A stretch of DNA of 23,368 bases from JBEIUO01 sp964549785 (GTDB taxonomy: Bacteria > Planctomycetota > Phycisphaerae > Phycisphaerales > UBA1924). This document shows positions 7,133 through 14,523 of the stretch, piece after piece; the stretch's first letter is position 1, and the number at the start of each line of letters is the position of its first letter. Under the pieces are notes generated by a model. It ran no database searches. It was not told where the DNA came from and was given only the letters and a program-made list of their open reading frames with translations. The translations under genes and the position numbers were made by a program. The stretch covers positions 1-23,368 of the forward strand of contig CAZJXA010000024.1 of NCBI GenBank assembly GCA_964549785.1. The letters are read 5' to 3'.

Positions 7133-9516
7133 GCCACCCGCTCGGCGAGCATCCGCGTTGAAACCGGGAACGTCAACGGGCCGCCTGCGTCCGCAGCGGA
7201 CAGCGGATCTCTGACCGCGTCCAACATTCGAGCCGCCAGCACTTCAAAAGAAAGATGGGCCGCCGCGTACGCCGCGATCCGTCGCTGATGCCCGGCCCGC
7301 CAATCCGCTTGCTGCGATCGCTCGACCAACCGCTCCAAACCTGGCTTGGACTGGTACGTCAGCAGCGCCAGGTCGCCGAAGAGTTGGTCGGCATCCATAT
7401 CGTGATCGATCAACCTGCGATGCGTGCGGGCCTTGTCGGCCCGGGCTGCGTTCACCCACAGCACCGGCCCGTCGGTGGGTTCGCCCAGCCGGCTGAACAA
7501 CAAGTGCTGCCGCATCGCCGCGGGGTGATCGGCCACGACATAGCCGATTCTCCCGTTGGCTTCGTCCACGACGTCCGGCGGGCTTTCGATCAATTTCAGC
7601 ATGGCCGTAGTGCGTGGGCCCGAGATCGCATCGCGGTGATAGCGTGCCACGCAGAGCCCTCCCGAGAGGGCGCACTCGCTGACGCGCTGATGTACGAGCG
7701 TGGTGAGTGAGACATGCAGGTTCAGTTGCGCGCATTGATACGCCGCCCGCAGTTCCTCGCCGTGGGCGAGCGGACCCCGCGCGAACGAGGCCAGCGTGGG
7801 GTGCTTCTCCCAGCCGCTGCCATACAGATGCAGCTTGAGCCCCCGGTCGGCAGCGAGTTCCGCCGCCCACGCCAAACTCTGGTGCCGCAACATCCGATCG
7901 GCGAGGGGAAGCGCAAATTGCCGAACGAGCGCCGTCACTGCGGTGTCGGGAGCTCCCGGAGCGGCTTCCCGAACGGCCTTGCGAAGGCGCGAAAACGGCC
8001 AGTCGGTATTCGCGTTGGCTATCGCGTCGCTGATGGCCGGAACAAGGCTTCCCAGCATACGCCGGACGCCTGCATCGGCTCCTATCTCGGATATCAGACG
8101 CGCGGCCATCGTTTCAGGCGGCTCGCTGTGGTGACTCACCATCGCGAGGTCGCACCCGAACCGCGTTCGTTCCGCCCGACCGACAGGGCCGTCGTGAAAC
8201 CGGTGACCATCGACCGGAATCCCCGAGTAGTGCATCCGGGCAAGGTCGTACCCGTGTTGGTCCGCCAATTCCGAAAACACATATCCCACCAGGACATCAC
8301 GCGGTCCTTGTGCCAGCGCGTTCGCACGATCAAAGAGCCTCGGGATAGCGTCCTGTATCCAGCCGACAAACGGAACGTCGGGGGGAATCATCTCTTTGAG
8401 CCAACCGCGCGTGAAGTTCGACCCGATCACCACGTCCGGCGGGTGTTCCATGACTTCGCGCAGGTACGCGACTCCCGACAGCGTCGAGAACCTGTCCGGC
8501 TCCATGAGTACGCGCGTCCTAATGCCCGCCCGCTCCATTGCCGAGGCCAGCCCTTCCACCGAATGCTTCACGTAGGTTGTGAAACGACTCGTGAAGATCA
8601 GGGCGGTTCGAACCCGCCGTGTTGGTACGGCCGTCATTTGGACCGAATCCCGCCGCTCAGCAAACTCCGAACGCTGTCGGGCGTGCAACCGTTCCAGCGT
8701 CTCGGAAACCCGTTGCCGAACGTCATCCCGAGCCGAAATAACGCTCACCGGCAACGTTGTTCCGAGCCGGTCGTTCCAAACCCGCTCGAAGTCGTTCGCG
8801 CCGTCCGGCCCCGCAAAAATCTCAACCCGCTCCGCGTCCATCGCTTCGATGAGTCCCGGCACGCAGACCCGGGCTGCCACCAGGGCCGCCGCGTCTGCCT
8901 CGATGACGGCCACGCGCGTCGAATATCCCAGACGCTCGCCCGTCGTTGCCGCAAGAATGGCCGCGAGGACGCTCCAAGGTTCGCAAGACGCCAACACCAT
9001 GGGCAGCGGGAACCCGTTGCGAAGTTCGACCGACGCCGTGGCAACGGCGTGGGCCTCAGAGGTGCCCGGGCCGAAGCCATGCCAAACGCCCGCCGACGAC
9101 CGCCAGAGTGTCGTCCCGTCGTTCGCCCGATGGAACGTGCCGGTGTCCTCGGACGGCGAACCCGCCCGGCCCAAAGCCCCGCCACCCGACCACGACCCCG
9201 CACTCGCGAGCTGTTGAGCGGGAAACCCGACTTCATCGGTCCACGCCCAGTCCTGGATTGACCGCGAATTCTCAGCGATTCGCTCCACCTCCGGCAGCGC
9301 CATGATCGCCGGCGACAGCCCCGCCCACAATTCCCGGGAGAGCGTGGCCAACCCCCACTGATCCGCGGCAATCGCGGCCAGCAACCTGATCGCATCGTCG
9401 GATGTGAGAGCGAGCACTTGCAAAGCCACGGGCAAGAACTGCCAAGGTTCGCCTTCCCGTCCCAGGCGCAGAACATCCGCCCGCGTCAATCCCGCCGTTG
9501 TTGAGCCGTTCGTCAT
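7129..9516 (-). CDS. CgeB-like glycosyltransferase with long N-terminal extension
   Basis: A 795-residue protein. The C-terminal part (about 310-795) matches the CgeB-like/GT-B glycosyltransferase type: RTALIFTSRFTTYVKHSVEG, DVVIGSNFTRGW, VGWIQDAIPRLFD, and the diagnostic end KLHLYGSGWEKHP...GEELRAAYQCAQLNLHVS...QRVSECALSGGL. In that family the last segment forms part of the donor site. The first 310 residues are a different domain; PLPMVLASCEPWSVLAAIL and VAVIEADAAALVAARV suggest a Rossmann-like fold that I cannot name. It is the first gene of a pair with the GT4 that overlaps it by four bases. A GCCGATAAC motif lies 8 bases before its ATG. Probable role: assembly of an extracellular glycan; substrate unknown. 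Confidence 0.8.
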   Translation of the reverse strand: MTNGSTTAGLTRADVLRLGREGEPWQFLPVALQVLALTSDDAIRLLAAIAADQWGLATLSRELWAGLSPAIMALPEVERIAENSRSIQDWAWTDEVGFPAQQLASAGSWSGGGALGRAGSPSEDTGTFHRANDGTTLWRSSAGVWHGFGPGTSEAHAVATASVELRNGFPLPMVLASCEPWSVLAAILAATTGERLGYSTRVAVIEADAAALVAARVCVPGLIEAMDAERVEIFAGPDGANDFERVWNDRLGTTLPVSVISARDDVRQRVSETLERLHARQRSEFAERRDSVQMTAVPTRRVRTALIFTSRFTTYVKHSVEGLASAMERAGIRTRVLMEPDRFSTLSGVAYLREVMEHPPDVVIGSNFTRGWLKEMIPPDVPFVGWIQDAIPRLFDRANALAQGPRDVLVGYVFSELADQHGYDLARMHYSGIPVDGHRFHDGPVGRAERTRFGCDLAMVSHHSEPPETMAARLISEIGADAGVRRMLGSLVPAISDAIANANTDWPFSRLRKAVREAAPGAPDTAVTALVRQFALPLADRMLRHQSLAWAAELAADRGLKLHLYGSGWEKHPTLASFARGPLAHGEELRAAYQCAQLNLHVSLTTLVHQRVSECALSGGLCVARYHRDAISGPRTTAMLKLIESPPDVVDEANGRIGYVVADHPAAMRQHLLFSRLGEPTDGPVLWVNAARADKARTHRRLIDHDMDADQLFGDLALLTYQSKPGLERLVERSQQADWRAGHQRRIAAYAAAHLSFEVLAARMLDAVRDPLSAADAGGPLTFPVSTRMLAERVA

Positions 9517-9524
9517 CGCCGCTC

Positions 9525-9533
9525 GTTATCGGC
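9525..9533 (-). promoter_or_regulatory. Recurrent GCCGATAA motif next to the CgeB-like start
   Basis: Reads CTCTGGCCGATAACGA on the minus strand, 8 bases before the ATG at 9516. As a -10 element it would give a nearly leaderless transcript. It also forms one arm of a perfect 9-base inverted repeat with 9590-9598. Confidence 0.4.
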
Positions 9534-9589
9534 CAGAGGCGTCCCGGCACCCAAACCTCTCCCACACTTGAAGCGTTTTCCCTATCCGT

Positions 9590-9598
9590 GCCGATAAC
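9590..9598 (+). promoter_or_regulatory. Recurrent GCCGATAA motif upstream of the HldE-like gene
   Basis: GTGCCGATAAC on the plus strand, 49 bases before the ATG at 9648. TTGAAG lies 19 bases upstream of GATAAC and could be a weak -35. With 9525-9533 it forms an inverted repeat spanning the divergent promoter region. Confidence 0.4.
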
Positions 9599-9647
9599 TC
9601 ACCGGCACCCCGCCACGAAACCTTCTTGCAACGGGCTCCAAGTCGTC

Positions 9648-11270
9648 ATGGCCGCACCCTCCTTCCACGAAAAAGTTCTCGATCGCGACGGCCTTTTGCG
9701 GGTCCGCGAAGCCATGCGCCGAAACGGGCAGCACCTTGTCCAGTGCCACGGCTGTTTCGACATCGTTCACCCGGGCCATATCCGCCACCTGCGCCAAGCC
9801 CGCTCGCTTGGGGACCGCCTGCTGGTGTCCGTCACCGGCGACGCCGCGATCCGGAAAGGGACCGGCCGCCCGCTGATCCCGGAGGAACTCCGCGCCGAGG
9901 GCCTCGCGTCTCTGGACTGTGTCGATTTCGTGTTTATCGAGCCCGCGGCCACGGCGAGCGCGCTGCTTGCGGTAATCAAACCCGACGTCTACGTCAAGGG
10001 ACGCGAGTACGAGCAGAACAACGACCCAGGATTCCTCGAAGAACGCTCGGCGGTCGAAGCTGCGGGCGGGCGGGTGGTCTTTTCCAGCGGTGACGTCGTC
10101 TTCAGTTCCACCGCCCTGATCGCCGGCCTTGAGCAGACCGCGGACCCGTTTCACCGCCGCCTGGCCCAACTGGCGCAACATCCGGACCTTTGTTCGCAAT
10201 CGCTGTATTCGCTCATGGCGATGTTTCGCGGCAAGCGAGTCGTCGTCGTTGGCGAAACCATTCTCGACACCTACATTCTGTGCGATCAACCCCGAGTCGC
10301 TTCCGAGAGCCCCGTCCTGACGCTCCGCCCTCTCGAGGCCCGCCACTTTGACGGCGGGGCAGCGATCATCGCCCGTCACCTCGCCGCCCTGGGGGCCCGT
10401 CCCACGCTGGTCACCCCGCTTTCGGACTCCGCCGACAGCGCCCGATTCCGTGAGCGGATGCGGGCAGGAGGGATCGACGTCCGGTCGGTCGCGGTAGGGA
10501 GCCCGCTCCCCGAGAAGCAACGTTTTCTTGTCGGCTCGCAGAAGGTCATGAAGCTCGACCTGATCGAGCCCATGCTCCTCGACCTCACCAAGCAGGATCG
10601 CCTCGTGGAAATCGCGGTCGCCGTTGCGTTGGAACATGGCGAGGATGGTGGCGCGATCATCGCCGACTTTGGCCTCGGGTTCTTCTCGCCCATAACGATG
10701 GTCCGTCTGTGCGATGCCTTGCGACCCTTGTGCGGTGTTCTGAGCGGCGATGTCAGCGGGCCGCGCTCGAACCTCCTCTCGATGCGCCGGATGGACCTTC
10801 TGACCCCCAGCGAGCCGGAACTCCGCGAGTCGCTCCGCCTTCACTCCGAGGGGCTTCCGCTCGCCGTGTGGAGGTTGCTCGAAGCCACCGACAGCAAGGC
10901 CGCTGCGATCACGATGGGTGCCGAGGGCGTCGTCGGTTTTTCCCGGCTCGCTGACTCGGGCCAAGGAAGCGAATGGAAACAGCGCGTCTCGGGCGAGCAC
11001 GTCCCGGCCCTGTGCGGCACGCCGTTTGACCCGCTGGGCTGCGGCGATGCCTTCCTCGCTTCCGCCACGCTTGCCCTTCTATCAGGATCATCGCTGCTGA
11101 CCGCGACCTTCGTCGGGGCCGCTGCCGCGGCCGTCGAGGTGCAACGCTTGGGAAACATCCCTGTCGCCGCCGCCGAACTCCGTCAGACCATCGCGCGTGT
11201 GCAGGGGGCCCGCCTCACCTACACCGGGCTTGAGCGAACGACCTACGCCCATCCGGCGATTGCGTCCTAA
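9648..11270 (+). CDS. HldE-like fused cytidylyltransferase and PfkB sugar kinase, reversed domain order
   Basis: Resembles HldE/RfaE, which phosphorylates heptose 7-phosphate and then activates heptose 1-phosphate with a nucleotide for surface glycans. Residues about 10-160 are the nucleotidyltransferase: CHGCFDIVHPGHI carries the HxGH motif at 41-44, and later KPDVYVKGREY. Residues about 193-530 are the PfkB-type kinase: KRVVVVGETILDTYI, FDGGAAIIARHLAALGA, QKVMKLDLIEP, and the catalytic loop DPLGCGDAF with Asp467. The usual GAGD appears as GCGD. E. coli HldE has the kinase first; here the order is reversed. I start at the ATG at 9648 (540 residues), because a longer reading would enter the divergent gene at 9516. 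No GmhA, GmhB or HldD homologue is in the window, so the sugar is inferred. Confidence 0.8.
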   Translation: MAAPSFHEKVLDRDGLLRVREAMRRNGQHLVQCHGCFDIVHPGHIRHLRQARSLGDRLLVSVTGDAAIRKGTGRPLIPEELRAEGLASLDCVDFVFIEPAATASALLAVIKPDVYVKGREYEQNNDPGFLEERSAVEAAGGRVVFSSGDVVFSSTALIAGLEQTADPFHRRLAQLAQHPDLCSQSLYSLMAMFRGKRVVVVGETILDTYILCDQPRVASESPVLTLRPLEARHFDGGAAIIARHLAALGARPTLVTPLSDSADSARFRERMRAGGIDVRSVAVGSPLPEKQRFLVGSQKVMKLDLIEPMLLDLTKQDRLVEIAVAVALEHGEDGGAIIADFGLGFFSPITMVRLCDALRPLCGVLSGDVSGPRSNLLSMRRMDLLTPSEPELRESLRLHSEGLPLAVWRLLEATDSKAAAITMGAEGVVGFSRLADSGQGSEWKQRVSGEHVPALCGTPFDPLGCGDAFLASATLALLSGSSLLTATFVGAAAAAVEVQRLGNIPVAAAELRQTIARVQGARLTYTGLERTTYAHPAIAS

Positions 11271-11312
11271 AGGCGCAGTCGCAGGAACCCGCACGCTCAT
11301 GATGGCGTGACG

Positions 11313-12500
11313 ATGCCGGATGCCCCGCCCCCAATGCCTTTTCTCACTTACATCATTCCCACCAAAGACCGCCCCGACCGACTGCGCCGCACCCTGATGG
11401 CCCTTGGCAGCCTCGGCGACCACGCGGGCGTTGGCGGCGCCGAAGTGATCGTGATCGACAACGCTTCGCGCGAACGGGCGATTCTGCCGCGGCAACTCAA
11501 ATCCGGCGTCGCTGTTCGCGAGATCCGCCTTCCAACCAACGAGGGAGCTGCGGCTCGGAATCGGGGCGTCGCCGCGGCAGATTCCTCGTCCGAATGGGTT
11601 GTCATGCTCGATGATGATTCCTTCCCCGACGACACCCGCTTTCCCAGCACGCTCGCCTCCGTGCCCGCCGACGTCGCGGCGGTTTCGGCCGACATATTTC
11701 TATCCTCCCGCCCCGGCTCATCCTCCGGCGCACCGCGCGAGTCGGGCGGTCTGCCCGAAGTTTTCATCGGCTGCGGCGTCGCGATCCGTCGGGCCGTGTT
11801 CCTTGAACTCGGCGGTTACGACCCAACCTTTAACTACTACGCCGAGGAGTACGACTTGGCCGCCCGCCTGATCGCCGCCGGCCACCGCACCGTCTTTTCG
11901 TCGGACTTCACCGTTCAACACGCGAAAGACCCGTTGCGGCGCGACATGAACCTGATCGTCAGCCGCCTGGTACGCAACAACGGCTGGGTTGCCGCGCGCT
12001 ACGCCCCGGATGATGCGCTCGCATCAGAACTCAGGATGACCCGCAGTCGCTACCGTGCGATCGCCCGGGTCGAAGGGGCACTTTCCGGCTATCGCGCCGG
12101 CCTGCTCGCCCTTCGCAGCTCGATCCATGGCCAAAGGCGAATACCTCTTGGGCCCGCCCATTGGGACCGCTTTACCGGGCTCGCCGCGGCCCGCGAGCAT
12201 CTTCACGCAGCGCACTCCGCCGCCGGCTTTCGCACGGCCCACATTGTCGACCATGGCAAGAACGCCTGGGTGGTGTTCGAGGCCCTCCGTCAACTCGGCG
12301 TCGAGATAGTGGACGACGGAGAGGAAGCCGAAACGCTGGTCATCGGAACCCTCTCTCCAGGCCCGATGCTCGACGCGCTGGAACGCCGTTGGCGCACCCG
12401 CCGCGCCTACGGACCGCGCCTCCTCGCGCCTTGGATGCCCGAATCGACGGAGCGATCGGCGGTTTCCGCGGCGCCGCGCGGGGCCGCTGCCGCCGCTTGA
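11313..12500 (+). CDS. GT2-family glycosyltransferase
   Basis: Family 2 (GT-A) enzyme. The opening FLTYIIPTKDRPDRLRRTL is the nucleotide-binding start. LPTNEGAAARNRGVAAA and VVMLDDDSFPDD give the conserved N-x-G-x-x-x-A-R-N and metal-binding aspartates. NYYAEEYDLAARLIAAGH is the acceptor/base segment. From about residue 295 a short tail (TAHIVDHGKNAWVVFEALRQ, VEIVDDGEEAE, LVIGTLSPGPMLDAL) looks like a reduced form of the Rossmann-like module of neighbouring glycosyltransferases. The last 25 residues are alanine-rich. ATG at 11313 or GTG at 11307 are both possible; neither has a clear ribosome binding site. It follows the HldE-like gene by about 40 bases and is probably co-transcribed with it, so it may use the sugar activated by that enzyme. 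Confidence 0.85.
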   Translation: MPDAPPPMPFLTYIIPTKDRPDRLRRTLMALGSLGDHAGVGGAEVIVIDNASRERAILPRQLKSGVAVREIRLPTNEGAAARNRGVAAADSSSEWVVMLDDDSFPDDTRFPSTLASVPADVAAVSADIFLSSRPGSSSGAPRESGGLPEVFIGCGVAIRRAVFLELGGYDPTFNYYAEEYDLAARLIAAGHRTVFSSDFTVQHAKDPLRRDMNLIVSRLVRNNGWVAARYAPDDALASELRMTRSRYRAIARVEGALSGYRAGLLALRSSIHGQRRIPLGPAHWDRFTGLAAAREHLHAAHSAAGFRTAHIVDHGKNAWVVFEALRQLGVEIVDDGEEAETLVIGTLSPGPMLDALERRWRTRRAYGPRLLAPWMPESTERSAVSAAPRGAAAAA

Positions 12501-12504
12501 AGTT

Positions 12505-12540
12505 GGCAGGACGTGTTCTGCCGGGGTCTTCCGAACACCC
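12505..12540. terminator. Possible bidirectional terminator hairpins between convergent genes
   Basis: The 81-base gap between converging stops holds two potential hairpins. GGCAGGA pairs with TTCTGCC (12505-12522, loop CGTG, one G-T pair). GGGT...ACCC with inner TTC/GAA (12524-12540) forms the second, with one mismatch. Neither is followed by a T run, so intrinsic termination is uncertain. Confidence 0.35.
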
Positions 12541-12581
12541 GGCGCAACCGGGCCGTCGTGCGACGCGTGGGGCCGTCCGCT

Positions 12582-14471
12582 TTAAGGCGACGCCGCGCGG
12601 ACCGCGCGTTCCCAACTCGCAAGTGTTTGGGCATGACCGTCGCTCTGGCGTTTCGGAAGCATCACCTCCAGCCATCGCGGCCCCGGCCGGCGGGTGATGC
12701 TCCGCAAACCCGCGACCACGACATCCCGTTCCTTGACCGCGCTCCGAACGGCCGCCAGCGCCTCCGAGCGATCTCCCTTCGCCAGAAAGACCTCCGCCTC
12801 GCGGGCGGAGTCGATGAGCACTTGGACCGTGGTGTTCCAATCGTCACGGTTCAGTTGCCAGCCCTCCGAAACATTGATCGCGTCGAGACGACTGGACTGT
12901 TCGATTCGGGCGGGCCCAGTGTCGGCGAGAAACTTCATCACTTCCTCGTCCGCAGCGAGCGCTGCGGATTCGACCCGCCACTCTGAAACCCGCGGCTTCG
13001 CGATCGCCTTGAGCCATTTGGAGCGGTCGGCGGCGATGCGACCCACCAAAGACGGCGGGGCATCCGAGCGTCGTTCCGTGTGCGTGGTTGGCTCGGGGGC
13101 AAACGTGTCTTCCTGTGGGAACTTCGCGAATCGAGCCGCCTCATCGAGGAGCACCGCCAGTTCCGCTTCGGCTTTCTTTCGCTTCGCTTGCTTCGCGCCG
13201 CCCTCCGTTGCATCCGCGCTGGCGCGCGCCGCTTCGCGGGCGACCACCTTCGCATTCGCCAGTATGCGGCCCGCCAGCCCGTGGAATTCGTCACGAGCCC
13301 GTCCGGGATGGAAAGGATCGGCGATTGCTGCGCTGGCGCGTTCGATGAGCGCGACTCGCTCCATAAACCGAGAGCAGGACGTTCGGCTAGCGACGAACTC
13401 GGGGTCGGTGAGCGTCCGGCCGGGCGCGACCATCGAGGCCGCGACCATGAACCCGCGCTCTCGGGCGACGTTCAACTCCTTCACTGCGGCTGCGTGAATG
13501 GGGCGGAGTTGCGGGACGACGACCGTGCGGGGCGACTCGGCGAAAACAAGACGAGTCCAGTCCCGCAACGTCGTGAGTCTCGCCGCGGAGCCATTCTCCA
13601 GAAAAAGCCCTGCGGTACAGGACAAATCAAGCGTCCGACGTCCCGCCTCGCGCCCGGCCGAGTCTGAAATCGATTCCGCCGTCTCGATGATGGACGCTAA
13701 CGCGGCGGCCGCCAGCAACGAGTTCGGCAGCTCGTCCAAGCGGACGTCATCGAGCCGAACGTCCGTGAGCCCCAGCCATACCGCGTCCTCGAACGCCGAA
13801 ACACTTTCCGGCCTCAGCCATCGGGGCATCGATGTCAGCAACGCTCCGATTGCAGCGAGGTCGGCAGCGACGCTCCCGGACGCGAGTTGCTCCAACGGAT
13901 CGGCCGACGACAATGCGAGCCAGTCCGCAATGCGTTCCGCGGCCCGCACGCTATCCTCGGGCGCATTCCGGCCTCGCACCGCGGAGACAAACCCCGTGAG
14001 CGACGCAGGATCGGTTTGCGTCGTCGGGGTCGCGGCGTCAACGATGCTGATCTCAAACCGCGCAACAGGCAACAGATGTTTCCGCAGACCCAACCTCATC
14101 TGCGCGGGCGTCAGGTCCGAGGAGATTGCTGCCAGTGCCGCGGCGATCGCCGATGCATCGACTTTACCGGCCGCGGCGGCGCGAGCGACGGAGGCGCTCA
14201 CCTCTGTGGCCCGCTCCCACATGGTCAGGCCCCACACCAACTCCTCATCCTCCCCGCCCTCGGCGGCCGCGATCGCGAGCCGACAGAACTCACGCTCGAC
14301 TTGTGTTTGCGGAGCCGGTAATCGCTCGCGGGCGTGGGCGATCCAGGTCGCCACCCATCCCCGATTCGGCATTGGGGGAGCAGGAGTGAGATCGAGCCGT
14401 TGCCCGAAAACGTTCGTGGTCGCGAGCGCCGCTCCGAGCACGCCGAGCACGTTCCAATGCCGCGTTCTCAC
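12582..14471 (-). CDS. Large secreted protein of unknown function
   Basis: I do not recognise this protein. It begins with a signal peptide: basic RTRHW, a hydrophobic stretch VLGVLGAALA, and a likely cleavage after NVFG. The mature part, about 600 residues, is rich in Ala, Arg, Glu and Ser and reads as mostly helical, with charged segments such as AKRKKAEAELAVLLDEAARFAKF. I see no catalytic motif, transmembrane helix or cysteine cluster. I chose the GTG at 14471 (629 residues) because GGGAG lies 8 bases upstream and this gives a standard signal peptide; a TTG at 14486 and a GTG at 14480 are alternatives. It starts about 50 bases after the GT4 on the same strand, so the two are probably co-transcribed. 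It may be a helical scaffold or cell-envelope protein. Confidence 0.75.
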   Translation of the reverse strand: MRTRHWNVLGVLGAALATTNVFGQRLDLTPAPPMPNRGWVATWIAHARERLPAPQTQVEREFCRLAIAAAEGGEDEELVWGLTMWERATEVSASVARAAAAGKVDASAIAAALAAISSDLTPAQMRLGLRKHLLPVARFEISIVDAATPTTQTDPASLTGFVSAVRGRNAPEDSVRAAERIADWLALSSADPLEQLASGSVAADLAAIGALLTSMPRWLRPESVSAFEDAVWLGLTDVRLDDVRLDELPNSLLAAAALASIIETAESISDSAGREAGRRTLDLSCTAGLFLENGSAARLTTLRDWTRLVFAESPRTVVVPQLRPIHAAAVKELNVARERGFMVAASMVAPGRTLTDPEFVASRTSCSRFMERVALIERASAAIADPFHPGRARDEFHGLAGRILANAKVVAREAARASADATEGGAKQAKRKKAEAELAVLLDEAARFAKFPQEDTFAPEPTTHTERRSDAPPSLVGRIAADRSKWLKAIAKPRVSEWRVESAALAADEEVMKFLADTGPARIEQSSRLDAINVSEGWQLNRDDWNTTVQVLIDSAREAEVFLAKGDRSEALAAVRSAVKERDVVVAGLRSITRRPGPRWLEVMLPKRQSDGHAQTLASWERAVRAASP

Positions 14472-14479
14472 ACCGTTCA

Positions 14480-14484
14480 CTCCC
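14480..14484 (-). promoter_or_regulatory. Ribosome binding site of the secreted protein
   Basis: GGGAG on the minus strand, 8 bases before the GTG at 14471. It overlaps the two earlier candidate starts, which argues against them. Confidence 0.4.
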
Positions 14485-14523
14485 AATGAGGCGTCGGCGC
14501 TGTGCGGGCCACTCCGCCGTCCG

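Noticed and set aside
7714..9261. Long plus-strand open frame opposite the CgeB-like gene
   Set aside because: Low-complexity Arg/Pro-rich translation, antisense to a protein with recognisable motifs.
9582..11000. Long minus-strand open frame opposite the HldE-like gene
   Set aside because: No conserved motif, and the opposite strand encodes both catalytic domains of HldE in one frame.
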